The notes below the pieces were generated by a model. It was not told where the DNA came from, searched no databases, and saw only the letters and a list, made by a program, of their open reading frames with translations. Of a stretch of 64,000 nt of DNA, positions 44,882-54,763 are shown in pieces. Origin of the DNA: Solobacterium sp. (lineage in GTDB: Bacteria > Bacillota_I > Bacilli_A > Erysipelotrichales > Erysipelotrichaceae); assembly GCA_017404505.1 (NCBI GenBank), contig JAFRCE010000018.1, positions 136,639 to 200,638 of the forward strand. The letters are read 5' to 3'. Made by a program: the position numbers and the translations under genes. The first letter of the stretch is position 1. Each line of letters opens with the position of its first letter.

Positions 44882-45732
44882 TTACTGTTTATCGGCATTC
44901 CACTTTTTCGCCCAGACATCCATGATATGCTTCTGTACGTCTCCTCGACACAGCATGACGATGGAATAAACACCCAGCATCGCGGCCAGCGCGAAGTCCA
45001 TCCAGGAATCCCAGGTCACTGTTCTGAGCATGAGACCGTTCTCTGCTACGGTGTCAAAAGAGAATGCGATGATATCGTGAAGTGTGTGAACCGCGATATT
45101 CAGCCAGATGTTGCCGGTGGTCATATAGATCAGCGCGTCGGCAAGGCCGCTCGAGAATGCGTTGGCACTCTGCAATACGGTCTTCAGTACATCGGCACCG
45201 GATAAAACATTTGCCATATGGATAATACCGAAGACAGCAGCGGAAATTAAGGCTGCCGGTATATTTTTTTTCGGACTGTCCATCTTCCGCAAAAGAGTCG
45301 TAAGCATACCGCCGCGGAATATCGTTTCTTCGATGAAGCCGGCCGCAATGGCGGTAAACAGAAGCTGCAGTGAAATCAGTCTGAAGTTGACATCCGGCAC
45401 GAAGAAGAAAGACAGGACAAATGAGATGGCCAGGTAAATCAGATACGGTATTGCGGATCGGAAGCCGATTGCCATGTCGCCACCCTTCAGATGACCTTCA
45501 AACGCCGGCCGGAACCAGAACTGATAGAACCGCAAGGCGGCCAGGGTGCCGATGATGGTGCCTGCCGGCCCGGTTTCCAATGGATAGTCCTTTATCACCA
45601 TGCGGATCAGAACGTTGATGCCGATGGATACGAAGGAAGAGATCAGCCACAGTGCGACTGCGAACAGAAACGATGCGAGATAAGGATGCGCATCCGTGAA
45701 TTTGTGTGTTCGGATCTTTTTGTTTCAGACAT
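44882..45732 (-). CDS. CPBP-family intramembrane metalloprotease, frameshifted N-terminus
   Basis: The frame from ~45715 down to 44882 encodes a CPBP/CAAX-type protease with EETIFRGG (catalytic Glu-Glu and Arg), a downstream HMANV region and HTLHDIIAF (His ligands), and about seven membrane helices. The only start with a ribosome site is the ATG at 45730-45732 (AGGGG 8 nt upstream), but its frame ends after 29 codons. The correct frame resumes by ~45690 (a clear first helix, YLASFLFAVALWLISS, is encoded upstream of the first in-frame ATG at 45601). A one-base loss in the A-rich tract GAAACAAAAAG at ~45715-45725 would explain it. The gene is therefore either broken, phase-variable, or misread. 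Family role: membrane proteolysis or bacteriocin self-immunity. Confidence 0.7.
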
Positions 45733-45993
45733 AGTAGTTACCCCTTTTTTGTTTAAAGCCATGCGGAGCAGGGCTTTGCTGAATATGGTAATTGCTCCGG
45801 CATACAGCCAGCTGAACTGTCAGAATCGTATCAGACTTCTGACTGTTTTATCATCAGCCTGATAAAACATTATTTTCTTTTTATGCCTGCTTTTGTCATG
45901 TGCCAATGCTCTTTTTATTTTTGCCGGACGGAAAAGCGGATACAATGGAACTGTAGTTATCTATTTTCTTTTGATAACGGAGGTACCTTTAAT

Positions 45994-47517
45994 ATGAAAA
46001 TTCTCAAATTCATATTCAGTCGTTTCACCTTCATGATTTTAATGGTCATCCTTCAGCTGTTCATTCTGTTCGCGATTTCCCACTGGTTCTTCGGGGCAGC
46101 CGGATGGATCCAGGAAGTGCTGCAGGTACTCAGTGTTCTGATCATTCTTTACATCATCAAAAACAGCAAACACCTTTCCTCCGACATGCTGTGGATCGTG
46201 CTGATCATGATCGCGCCGATCCCCGGTGCCGCTTTGTATCTGTTCGTGATCGCCGAGATCTTCATCAGCAAGACCTTCCGGGCTCTGGTTGCTGAAACAA
46301 GTATGGCCCGCAAATATTACGAACAGGATCCCGCCGTGCTCCAGGAGATGGAAGAAAAGGCGCCGGCCGTCAAAGGTCAGTTCCGCTATATCTCAAAGAG
46401 TGCCGGTTTCCCCTTCTACCGGAATACCGGCTTTAACTACTATCCGCTGGGCGACGATGGCTATCCGGTCTTCCTGGAGGAAATGCGCAAAGCCGAGAAA
46501 TTCATTTTCCTGGAATACTTCATCATCGAAGAAGGAACGATGTGGAACGGCATGCTTGATATCCTCGAGGCGAAAGCAAAGGAAGGCGTCGAAGTGCGTG
46601 TCATGTACGACGACCTCGGATCCTTCACCACCCTGAGCGGCAGTTACGCAAAACAGCTTGAGCAGAAAGGCATCAAGTGCATTCCCTTCAACCGTATCAA
46701 TCCGATCATCGGTATTATCATGAACCACCGCGACCACCGCAAGCTGATGGTCATCGACGGCAAGACGGCCTTCTCCGGCGGTGTCAATCTGGCCGACGAA
46801 TATATCAATGTTAAGAAGATCCACGGTCACTGGAAAGACAATATCATCCGTATTACCGGTGATGCCGTATGGTCCTACACCGTCATGTTCCTGACCCACT
46901 GGAACGCCCTGCGTCACGAAGATGACGACTACACGAAATATAAGACCGACGCGATCATTCCGGGTGCGGCCGACGGTTATATCGCGCCGTATGGCGAAAC
47001 GCCGTTCAGTCATGAGATCACTGCCCAGAACATCTATATGGGCATCCTCAACCAGGCTTCTGATTACGTGTATATCATGACGCCGTATCTGATCATTGAC
47101 ACGGAATTCATCAACGCCCTGATCCTCGCCGCCAAGCACGGTGTCGACGTGCGCCTCATGACGCCGGGCATTCCCGACAAGCGTATCGTCTGGGATGTCA
47201 CCCGCTCCTATTACCGGCAGCTGATCGAAGGCGGCGTGAAGATCTATGAATACACACCGGGCTTCGTCCACGCCAAGGTATTTGTCAGCGATGACCGGAT
47301 CGCCACGGTCGGCACCGTCAACCTTGACTACCGCAGCCTCTATCTGCACTTTGAAAACGGCACCTACCTCTTCGACAGCAAGGTCGTCAAAGAGATCCGC
47401 GACGACTTCCTGCAGGCCCAGGAACAGTCGCATCTCATGAAAGCCGAAGAAGTGAAGAACGGACCAGTCAAGGAAATACTCCTCGCTATCCTGCGCGTTA
47501 TCGCGCCGCAGATGTAA
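45994..47517 (+). CDS. cls: Cardiolipin synthase
   Basis: A 507-residue membrane enzyme of the PLD superfamily, joining two phosphatidylglycerols into cardiolipin. The start is at 45994, with GGAGG ~10 nt upstream. Two N-terminal membrane helices (~10-35 and ~42-85) precede two HKD motifs: HRKLMVIDG (~247) with FSGGVNLADEY, and FVHAKVFVSDD (~424) with GTVNLDYRSLY. It is followed after 18 bp by a HAD phosphatase gene, so co-transcription is possible. Domain content is complete. Confidence 0.92.
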   Translation: MKILKFIFSRFTFMILMVILQLFILFAISHWFFGAAGWIQEVLQVLSVLIILYIIKNSKHLSSDMLWIVLIMIAPIPGAALYLFVIAEIFISKTFRALVAETSMARKYYEQDPAVLQEMEEKAPAVKGQFRYISKSAGFPFYRNTGFNYYPLGDDGYPVFLEEMRKAEKFIFLEYFIIEEGTMWNGMLDILEAKAKEGVEVRVMYDDLGSFTTLSGSYAKQLEQKGIKCIPFNRINPIIGIIMNHRDHRKLMVIDGKTAFSGGVNLADEYINVKKIHGHWKDNIIRITGDAVWSYTVMFLTHWNALRHEDDDYTKYKTDAIIPGAADGYIAPYGETPFSHEITAQNIYMGILNQASDYVYIMTPYLIIDTEFINALILAAKHGVDVRLMTPGIPDKRIVWDVTRSYYRQLIEGGVKIYEYTPGFVHAKVFVSDDRIATVGTVNLDYRSLYLHFENGTYLFDSKVVKEIRDDFLQAQEQSHLMKAEEVKNGPVKEILLAILRVIAPQM

Positions 47518-47535
47518 AAATGAAAAGGACAGTTT

Positions 47536-48327
47536 ATGATCAAAGCCATCTTTTTTGACATTGACGGAACGCTGATTTCCATGAAAACGAGAACGATAAG
47601 CCCGGCGCTTGTCGATGCCCTTTATCAGCTGAAAGAAAAAGGCATCCTGCTGTTTATCGCCACCGGCCGGCCGCCGGTCCAGCTGCCGCATCTCGGTGAG
47701 ACGTTCAACGCCTTTCCCTGGGACGGCTATGTCATGATGAACGGCCAGTACTGCATGGACAGTGAGCGGCAGTGTTTCTACAGACTGCCCCTCTCACGCA
47801 ATACGCTGGAATCCCTGATTCCCTACCTGCAGCAGGCGGATTTCCCCTGCACGGTCATGGAAGAAGACTTCCAGTACGAAATCCGCTTCAATCCGAAACG
47901 CTATGCCTATCTGAAGTCGCTCGGCCGGGAAAACGAATATCCCGAACCGATCGATCCGGTACGGGCTCTCGAACATGAAACCTATCAGTATTCCCCCTAC
48001 ATTCCGGAAGAAATGGACGCTGAATTCGTCTCCCACGCGCCCGGCATCAAAAGCGCCAGATGGTCGGTGGATTTCGCCGACATGATCCCGGTGGAAGGCG
48101 GCAAGCCGGAAGGTATGAAGAAAATGCTGAAACACCATCGTCTGACCCTGCAGGAATGCATGGCCTGCGGTGACGGCGGCAATGACATCACGATGATTCA
48201 GGCGGCTGCCATTGGCGTCGCCATGGGCAACGGCCGTGACGAGGTCAAAGCGGCGGCCGACTATGTCACCCTCGACTGCGAAGAAGACGGTCTGGTCCAC
48301 GCCTTTGAACATTTCGGTCTTCTTTAA
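47536..48327 (+). CDS. Cof-type HAD phosphatase
   Basis: A 263-residue HAD-superfamily hydrolase (Cof/HAD-IIB). Motif I FFDIDGTLIS holds the catalytic Asp pair, motif II is FIATGRPP, and the C-terminal motif AACGDGGNDITMIQ holds the metal Asp and is typical of sugar-phosphate phosphatases. AAAGG precedes the ATG. A second member of this family is at 61232. Substrate unknown. Confidence 0.9.
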   Translation: MIKAIFFDIDGTLISMKTRTISPALVDALYQLKEKGILLFIATGRPPVQLPHLGETFNAFPWDGYVMMNGQYCMDSERQCFYRLPLSRNTLESLIPYLQQADFPCTVMEEDFQYEIRFNPKRYAYLKSLGRENEYPEPIDPVRALEHETYQYSPYIPEEMDAEFVSHAPGIKSARWSVDFADMIPVEGGKPEGMKKMLKHHRLTLQECMACGDGGNDITMIQAAAIGVAMGNGRDEVKAAADYVTLDCEEDGLVHAFEHFGLL

Positions 48328-48393
48328 TACAATACAAATGACACCGATCAGAAATACCGCGGCATTCTGCTGAAAGAAAAAGGAGAAAACAAC

Positions 48394-48885
48394 ATGGTAT
48401 CGTCTGATGACAAAAAAGACCTATTTGAAGAAACAATGGACGGCCTGCTCGATACGGTCGTCCGCACAGCCGAAGAGATCGGCAAGCCGTTCTTCGACGA
48501 AGCGGAACAGATCCTGAACGAAGCGGACGCCCGCATCTCGGCTTCCTTCGACGCCTTAAGCAAAGGCGAGGAAATTCCCGAAGACGTGGAAGTGCCAAAA
48601 CATGACGGCCTGCCCGACTTTGAAGCCCATGCGAAGAAATGGGACGATCAGTTTCAGCAGATCGTCCGAAACGAACTGGGGAAGTACAAGGTCTGTCCGA
48701 ACTGTCAGAAAGTCCTGCCCTCTTCCTTACATTTCTGTGACGGCTGCGGCACGAAACTGCCGGAAAACTCAGCCGCTTTCCGGAACTGTCCGAAATGCGG
48801 TGCCCGGAACGACGTGCTGAACAACTACTGCAGCCAGTGCGGCGAACCGATGCCGCTGATTTGCGAAACAGAAAACGATCGGTAA
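48394..48885 (+). CDS. Acidic helical protein with double zinc ribbon
   Basis: A 163-residue soluble protein; AAAGGAG lies 8 nt before the ATG. The first ~105 residues are acidic and helical (FEETMDGLLDTVVRTAEEIGKPFFDEAEQIL). The C-terminus carries two zinc ribbons, CPNCQKVLP...CDGCGT (~115) and CPKCGARND...CSQCGE. It resembles the zinc-ribbon proteins at 3098 and 5088, and its amphipathic helical half recalls the repeat protein at 4505. Function unknown. Confidence 0.65.
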   Translation: MVSSDDKKDLFEETMDGLLDTVVRTAEEIGKPFFDEAEQILNEADARISASFDALSKGEEIPEDVEVPKHDGLPDFEAHAKKWDDQFQQIVRNELGKYKVCPNCQKVLPSSLHFCDGCGTKLPENSAAFRNCPKCGARNDVLNNYCSQCGEPMPLICETENDR

Positions 48886-48896
48886 AATACATGTAA

Positions 48897-48930
48897 AAGA
48901 CTCCGCACACTGGTGCGGAGTCATTTTCTT
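48897..48930 (+). terminator. Bidirectional intrinsic terminator
   Basis: GACTCCGCAC pairs with GTGCGGAGTC, followed by ATTTTCTT; on the minus strand the stem is followed by TTTTAC. It separates the converging zinc-ribbon (+) and surface-protein (-) genes. Confidence 0.85.
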
Positions 48931-48946
48931 CTGAGCGGGTGATTTC

Positions 48947-51900
48947 TCAGCGGTTCCGTTTGTACAGGACAAAGCCGGCCACCGCCAGAGCCGCGACGGT
49001 CAGGCCGATCCAAAGCGGCGTATTGTTCCGGTCGGATGTGTCAGGGACCTTCGGGGCTGCCTTGATAGTGAATTCCGTTTCGGCGGTGCCGTCGGTGAAC
49101 TGCACGCTCATGGTATGCTTGCCCTCTTTGAGAGTTTCAAGGAAGGATGCGTTCAGCGAGCCTTTCAGGCTGCCGCTGGCGGCTGTGTAGTCCGTCGCAG
49201 CGACTGGTTTTCCGTCGACCTGAATGCCGGTGAAAAGTGCGTAAGTCTTCGCGTCATTTATGTTTCTCTTCACGGTGAAGTCGATCGTTTTGCCGCTGCC
49301 TTTCGTCCAGGTGCTGTCACCGCCGCTTTCAAAGGTATAGACGATTTCCTTTTCGGTATATCGGCAGTACAGGGAGGCTTTGGTTCCGCCCGGACTGTGC
49401 GACAGTTCGATGATCTCGATATCCGCTTCGGCGGCTGCCAGGCTGCTTTCCGTTACGATGTCATAGGAGAACCAGACGTCCGAGAGTCCCTTTTCCTCGA
49501 TGCCGCCGGCTTCCATATCGATCCAGAACCAGTATGTGGTTCCCTTCACAGGTTTCTCTTTAAGGGTCTTGGTATGGGATGCGTCCTCATACAGCGGCGA
49601 AACGGTCAGGGTGACCGGTTCGCTCAGACTTTCGAAGAGCGGATCGAGCTTCATGACATTGAGGGTATAGTCATCATCCGGATTCAAAGCTGTCCCCTCG
49701 GCATACATCTCAATGGACGTCATGTTGGCCGACCAGTGATAGTACAGCGTCATGGCTTCACTGACGGGTGCCGTGAAATCGAATTCCTCGCTGAAGGATG
49801 GATCTTTGTACCATTTATCAAATGACGAATATCCCACTTTGAGCGGCGGTGCCGGTTTACTCACGGGACTGCCCGGTGTGACAAAGACGGGATCGACAGC
49901 GGATCCGCCGTTTGTCTCGAAGGTGACCTTGACCGGTTTTTTGCCAAGCACGATGGCGATACTGCCGTCGGCGTTGAGCACGGTATCCAGCACGTCATAG
50001 CCACAGCCTTCCGGAAGCCTGATACTGTCCTTTGTCAGATCCATGAAATTCATCGCGTCATCCGGGAAGAAGCCGACAGTCAGAGTGCCGTCGTCATTCT
50101 TCATCATGTCTTCTTCACTGATCGCCACCGTATCACCCTGGGCGATCTTCGTATATTCGATGGATGTCTTGTCGAAGATATCTTCCGGCAGTTCGCTGAT
50201 CACGATCTCAATGGCTTTGAGAATCTGTTCGGCGGATACGTAATCGGTGCATTTGGCATTGATGAAGCCAAGCTGCCCATCGTAGTCGACGACCAGCCAT
50301 ATTTCATCGCCGACGGTGACTTCGCCGGTCACGAGAACGACCTTCGACTCGCTAAAGCCGCCGATCCTGGTGCTGTACTTATCCGGCTGTTCACGGACGT
50401 TGACGGCACCGACGTTGATCGTGGCATTGACTGGCTTGATCGCGGTCTCTTTCGTGTAGGTCAGAGCCAGGTAGTCACTGTTGACCCACGCGTCCTTGCC
50501 TTCGAATTCGATGAGGACCCATTTGCCGGATCTGCCTTTCGCCTGCACGACGTCGCCGTATTTGAGGCCGCCGACCCGCAGACTGTCGGTGGACGCGCCG
50601 CTTCTGACATTCAGTGCGCTGGCGGTAACGACATATAGATCAGAGCTTGCGGAGACAAATTCCATCGGCACCGTCACATAGATCGATCCGTCGGCGTACT
50701 TTGACGCGGTTGCTGCCACACCGTTGACATATACCGTCGTCGTATCGGCGAAGAACGCCTCGTAAGCCGCATCCTGATTAAGCGTTACCTGGATGGCATA
50801 TTTCTTGCCGGCTGCGAACGGCGCCGTTCCGTTGGCTTTCCAGTCGCTTCCGTCTTCCACCGCCCAGTAGGTATTGAACTTGTCGATGGACGCTTCCGGT
50901 AAATCCACGCTGATGCCTTCGATCGTCGGTACCGCTCCGTCCGTCGGCGGTGTGACACCGCTCACGCTGACTCTGTGCATCGGGACATGGAATTCACGGG
51001 AATAGACCATGCTGTAGCTGTAGCCGTCCAGGTTGAACGGCCGGCCGTTTCTGTACCATGCGTTTCCGTTGTTTTCAAAAGCCAGGTCATTTGTGAAGTA
51101 ATACAGAGCACTGTCGGCCCCGTCGATGCGCAGCTGGGTTTCCAGGACATAAGTGCCGGAGCCGAACGGTTCCGATCCACTGACGTAATTCCAGGAATCG
51201 TTTTTCTTTCTCTTCCACTGCGTCATGGAGCTCTGGACGTATGCCGGGGTTCCCCATGTTACGTTGAAATACGGAACGGGCATGGCATCGCCATAGTGCG
51301 GCGCATATCCGGGTTTGTCGAAATCATCCGTTTCGGAGACGACTTTATAGATCGGTGTCCGCGGATCGTCCACCGTGATGGGCACAGAACGGAACAGCGC
51401 GGTGCATAAAGATGCGTCATTCAGCAGATACGAACAGGTCCATGGAACGCCGTTGACGGTTACTTCCAGATCCGAGGCGAACCAGTTGGTGAAGGAATCC
51501 GGCGCGTTGATATCGAACTGCGCCTCATACAGATAATCACCGCCCTGGAATTCCGTCTCACTCGCGTATACCCAGTCGGTTCCGTCATAGACCATCCAGT
51601 GGCCCTGATTGAACGTCACGCCGTATTCCGCGCCGGACGTGACATTGATACTCAGTGCCGGTATGGAAGCGCCATAGCTCATGATGTCGCTCAGATCACC
51701 GGTTCCCAGAGATGTCGTTCCTGCCACGGTATCGACATATGTATAACTTCCGTCCGTCGTTTCGTCCACGTTCAGAAGGATATCTTTGTAATCACCATTG
51801 TTGTCCGTCACCCGGATCTCCAGCGGACTGTTGAAACCGGCGGATGAAGGAGTGCCGGAAACGGTGCCGTCCGCCGATACGGTGATCCAGTCCGGTCCGG

Positions 51901-52486
51901 ATACTTTCGAGAATGTATACGGCGCGCTGCCGCCGGATACACCGGAGGCGACACTGAAGGATTCGACCGGCTGTCCGGCCTCGCTCTGGATATAATCCCA
52001 CTCCAGAGGCGCCGTAAAAGAAAGCACCCCGTCGTTTTTGACGGTGAATACCGGTGACGTAAACCAGATATACCAGTACGGTTCGCCTTCGCCGGTTTCT
52101 TCCGCCACTTCCGTTTCATGGCTGTAGTTTTTGCCGTCGGATGTGAATGTCACATCCGTGGCGAAACGGTATTCCGAAGATGAGAGAACCGTCGCCATGA
52201 ACGTGTATTTCCATTCACCGGGAGTAAACGATCCGGAACTGACCTGTTTAAACTCGCCGCCGATCCTCTTTTCCCAGTAGCCGACGTCGAGAACGATATC
52301 GTTGGATTCGTTTTTCGTATAGGAAACGAACTGGAGAGCGTTTCCGTTTTTCATGATATCAGCAAGGTCGGAGGAAGCCGTGATGGTCTTCACTTCATTC
52401 AGAGCGAAGACATTCAGCACCGTCAGCGGCAGGAAAGCAACGACCATTGTCAAAGACAGTAAAAACAATCTGATCCTGCGGAACAT
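48947..52486 (-). CDS. Large multi-domain cell-surface protein with sortase-like signal
   Basis: An 1179-residue secreted protein; the start at 52486 has AAAGGAG 7 nt upstream. The signal peptide is RRIRLFLLSLTMVVAFLPLTVLNVFA (cleavage ~28). Order of parts: a ~100-residue beta module (~30-150), a putative Ig (He_PIG-like) domain (GGSAPYTFSKVSGPDWITV...), two more ~100-residue beta modules, another like them, then two bacterial SH3 domains (SALNVRSGASTDSLRVGG and GAVNVREQPDKYSTRIGG), an InlB-type B-repeat (VTFETNGGSAVDPVFV...YHWSAN) and more beta modules. The end is VPDTSD, a hydrophobic helix and KRNR: an LPXTG-type wall signal with Ser in place of Gly. It is likely an adhesin or wall-binding protein. 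Its partner is unknown. Confidence 0.8.
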   Translation of the reverse strand: MFRRIRLFLLSLTMVVAFLPLTVLNVFALNEVKTITASSDLADIMKNGNALQFVSYTKNESNDIVLDVGYWEKRIGGEFKQVSSGSFTPGEWKYTFMATVLSSSEYRFATDVTFTSDGKNYSHETEVAEETGEGEPYWYIWFTSPVFTVKNDGVLSFTAPLEWDYIQSEAGQPVESFSVASGVSGGSAPYTFSKVSGPDWITVSADGTVSGTPSSAGFNSPLEIRVTDNNGDYKDILLNVDETTDGSYTYVDTVAGTTSLGTGDLSDIMSYGASIPALSINVTSGAEYGVTFNQGHWMVYDGTDWVYASETEFQGGDYLYEAQFDINAPDSFTNWFASDLEVTVNGVPWTCSYLLNDASLCTALFRSVPITVDDPRTPIYKVVSETDDFDKPGYAPHYGDAMPVPYFNVTWGTPAYVQSSMTQWKRKKNDSWNYVSGSEPFGSGTYVLETQLRIDGADSALYYFTNDLAFENNGNAWYRNGRPFNLDGYSYSMVYSREFHVPMHRVSVSGVTPPTDGAVPTIEGISVDLPEASIDKFNTYWAVEDGSDWKANGTAPFAAGKKYAIQVTLNQDAAYEAFFADTTTVYVNGVAATASKYADGSIYVTVPMEFVSASSDLYVVTASALNVRSGASTDSLRVGGLKYGDVVQAKGRSGKWVLIEFEGKDAWVNSDYLALTYTKETAIKPVNATINVGAVNVREQPDKYSTRIGGFSESKVVLVTGEVTVGDEIWLVVDYDGQLGFINAKCTDYVSAEQILKAIEIVISELPEDIFDKTSIEYTKIAQGDTVAISEEDMMKNDDGTLTVGFFPDDAMNFMDLTKDSIRLPEGCGYDVLDTVLNADGSIAIVLGKKPVKVTFETNGGSAVDPVFVTPGSPVSKPAPPLKVGYSSFDKWYKDPSFSEEFDFTAPVSEAMTLYYHWSANMTSIEMYAEGTALNPDDDYTLNVMKLDPLFESLSEPVTLTVSPLYEDASHTKTLKEKPVKGTTYWFWIDMEAGGIEEKGLSDVWFSYDIVTESSLAAAEADIEIIELSHSPGGTKASLYCRYTEKEIVYTFESGGDSTWTKGSGKTIDFTVKRNINDAKTYALFTGIQVDGKPVAATDYTAASGSLKGSLNASFLETLKEGKHTMSVQFTDGTAETEFTIKAAPKVPDTSDRNNTPLWIGLTVAALAVAGFVLYKRNR

Positions 52487-52624
52487 ATCATTCTCCTTTC
52501 CCTTCCGGTCACGCCGGATGAATGATGGTAAGAAGATTATAACAAAGAAGACTGTCTGATATGGCGGACGGCCACGTGACAGTTTCCGCGGTACTGTAAC
52601 ATTTACGCAATATTTTCCGGAAAA

Positions 52625-52657
52625 CATAAAAATACCGGATCCGAAGATCCGGTATTC
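52625..52657 (-). terminator. Intrinsic terminator of the deoC operon
   Basis: On the minus strand AATACCGGATC-TTCG-GATCCGGTATT, followed by TTTATG. It ends the rsmE-mtaB-murE-deoC transcript. Confidence 0.88.
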
Positions 52658-52674
52658 TCACAGCAGTTTCGTGT

Positions 52675-53310
52675 TCAGATCAGGTTTTTGCCGGAGCTGG
52701 TGCCGATCCGGGTGGCACCTGCCTTGATCATGGCTTCGAACGTCTCTTTGTCACGGATGCCGCCGGCCGCCTTGACACCCATGTCAGGACCGACTGTCTT
52801 CCGCATCAGGGCAACGTCTTCAACGGTGGCGCCGCCGGTCGAGAAACCGGTGCTGGTCTTGACGAAGTCGGCGTTCGCTTCTTTGGCGAGACGGCAGGCT
52901 CTTTCCTTTTCCTCATCGGTAAGCAGGCAGGCTTCGATGATGACCTTGAGCAGCCGTCCGTCACACGCTTCCTTGATGGCGGCGATTTCGTCACGGACAT
53001 ACGCGTCTTCGTGGTCCTTCAGTTTGCCGACGTTGATGACCATGTCGATTTCCTCGGCGCCGGCCTTGATCGCGTCGGATGTTTCAAAGCATTTCGCGGC
53101 GGTACTCATGGCGCCGAGCGGGAAGCCGATGACGGTGCAGACCTTGACGTCCGTACCGGCCAGCAGTTCCTTGGCAAGCGGGATCCAGCAGGGATTGATG
53201 CATACGGAAGCGAAATCATAGAGTCTCGCCTCTTCACACAGAGCAACGATCTTTTCTTTTGTCGCGTCGGGTTTTAACTGGGTGTGGTCGATGTACTTAG
53301 AGGACTTCAT
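52675..53310 (-). CDS. deoC: Deoxyribose-phosphate aldolase
   Basis: A 211-residue class I aldolase that splits 2-deoxyribose-5-phosphate into glyceraldehyde-3-phosphate and acetaldehyde. The start at 53310 has AAGGAG 7 nt upstream. Family motifs: [35 protein letters not shown] (Schiff-base Lys) and [16 protein letters not shown]. The start lies 14 bp inside murE, so translation is probably coupled. Deoxynucleoside catabolism genes deoB/deoA are not in the window. Placement behind murE rather than in a deo operon is unusual but not unique. Confidence 0.92.
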   Translation of the reverse strand: MKSSKYIDHTQLKPDATKEKIVALCEEARLYDFASVCINPCWIPLAKELLAGTDVKVCTVIGFPLGAMSTAAKCFETSDAIKAGAEEIDMVINVGKLKDHEDAYVRDEIAAIKEACDGRLLKVIIEACLLTDEEKERACRLAKEANADFVKTSTGFSTGGATVEDVALMRKTVGPDMGVKAAGGIRDKETFEAMIKAGATRIGTSSGKNLI

Positions 53311-54763
53311 AATCTTCTCCTTCACTGAAATAGTATTTCTGCAGGACATCATGGACGACCGTGTCATCGCCTTCATACGGTTCACGGCCGAATTCCCGGT
53401 AGATGAATTTCTCGTCACCTTTGCCGAGGATCACGATCGTGTCGTTGGGATCCGCCAGTTCGATGGCCTGGCGGATGGCGTCATAGCGGTCGGTAATGAT
53501 GATATAGTTCGTTTTTTTGATGCCGGCAGCGATTTCCTCGGCGATCTGTCTCGGGTCTTCGTCACGCGGATCGTCTTCCGTCAGGATGATCATATCGGAG
53601 TACTTGTCGAGGATCTTGCCGAAGACCGGCCGTTTGGCGGTGTCACGCTTGCCGGCCGAACCGGTGATGGAGATAATGCGCTTGCCCTTTGGGGTAATGG
53701 CGGAAGCGTACTGGCATACCTTCTCGATGCCGTCCGGTGTGTGGGCGAAGTCGACGAGAATGTTGAACGGCTGGCCGTCGGAGATTCTCTGCATGCGGCC
53801 TTCGATCTGCGAGAGATCGGAGATCAGCGGCTTCATGTCGGCGATCGATATGCCCTGCACGTGCAGTGCCGCGATAGCCGCCACCAGGTTGGAAATATTG
53901 AAGCGGGCCACCAGATTGGTTTCCAGGTCATATTCCATGTTGGCGACTTTCAGAGTGAATCTTGTCCTGTCCTTCATCAGCTGATAGCGGATGACCTGAT
54001 AGTCAGCCGGATGATCGATACCGTAGGTCAGTACCTTGCAGGGACAGTCCTCTACGACTTTCATGCCGTACGGGTCGTCGGCGTTGGTAATGGCGACAGC
54101 ACTCGGCTTCAGGGAATCGAAGAGCTGCTTCTTGGCCAGGAAGTAGTTGGTCATGGTGCCATGGTAATCGAGATGGTCGTGCGTCAGATTGGTGAACACG
54201 GCGATGTCGAAGTCGATCGACTGGACACGGCCCTGTTCGATACCGATCGAGGACGCTTCCAGCGCGCAGGCTTCCATGCCCGCTTCCCGCATGTCCCGCA
54301 GGACGCCGTGCAGATCGTCGATGTTCGGCGTGGTCAGCAGCGGCGGCAGCTTGACACTGCCGTATTCGATCGCGATCGTGCCGATATAGCCGGTCGGCTT
54401 GAAGGCCGAAAGAATGTCACGGATGATGCAGGATATCGAAGATTTGCCGTTCGTGCCGGTGATGCCGAACATCGTCATGTGGTGGCTCGGGAAGCCGTAG
54501 AAGGCATCCGCCACCTTGTTGAAGGTCGAGATGACATCCTTGACCCTGATATAGGTCACGTCGTCCCGCATCTCATCCAGCGGTTCGCTGTAGACGATGA
54601 CTTTGGCGCCGTTTTCAACTGCCTGATCGATAAACTTATGGCCGTCAAACATCATGCCCTTGACACAGAAGAAGATCGAATCCGGACGCTTCTTGCGGCT
54701 GTCCGCCATCAGTGACCGTATTTCTATATCCGGGGCGTTTTCAAACAATTCCGTCAGTTTCAT
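53297..54763 (-). CDS. murE: UDP-N-acetylmuramoyl-tripeptide synthetase
   Basis: A 488-residue Mur ligase adding the third amino acid of the peptidoglycan stem peptide. The N-terminal domain starts [15 protein letters not shown]; the ATP site is [11 protein letters not shown] (~103), the Mur-ligase strand [13 protein letters not shown] is intact, and the C-terminal motif that reads the third residue is EDDPRDEDP (~395-403). In meso-DAP enzymes this is DNPR; here it is DDPR, reported for the Thermotoga-type lysine-adding enzyme. Lysine is therefore possible but not shown. The gene overlaps mtaB by 4 bp and deoC by 14 bp. Confidence 0.92.
   Translation of the reverse strand: MKLTELFENAPDIEIRSLMADSRKKRPDSIFFCVKGMMFDGHKFIDQAVENGAKVIVYSEPLDEMRDDVTYIRVKDVISTFNKVADAFYGFPSHHMTMFGITGTNGKSSISCIIRDILSAFKPTGYIGTIAIEYGSVKLPPLLTTPNIDDLHGVLRDMREAGMEACALEASSIGIEQGRVQSIDFDIAVFTNLTHDHLDYHGTMTNYFLAKKQLFDSLKPSAVAITNADDPYGMKVVEDCPCKVLTYGIDHPADYQVIRYQLMKDRTRFTLKVANMEYDLETNLVARFNISNLVAAIAALHVQGISIADMKPLISDLSQIEGRMQRISDGQPFNILVDFAHTPDGIEKVCQYASAITPKGKRIISITGSAGKRDTAKRPVFGKILDKYSDMIILTEDDPRDEDPRQIAEEIAAGIKKTNYIIITDRYDAIRQAIELADPNDTIVILGKGDEKFIYREFGREPYEGDDTVVHDVLQKYYFSEGEDYEVL

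Noticed and set aside
46393..47691. 432-residue minus-strand frame opposite cls
   Set aside because: Shadow of cardiolipin synthase, with both HKD motifs on the + strand.
53282..54715. 477-residue + strand frame opposite murE
   Set aside because: Shadow of murE; no motif of its own.
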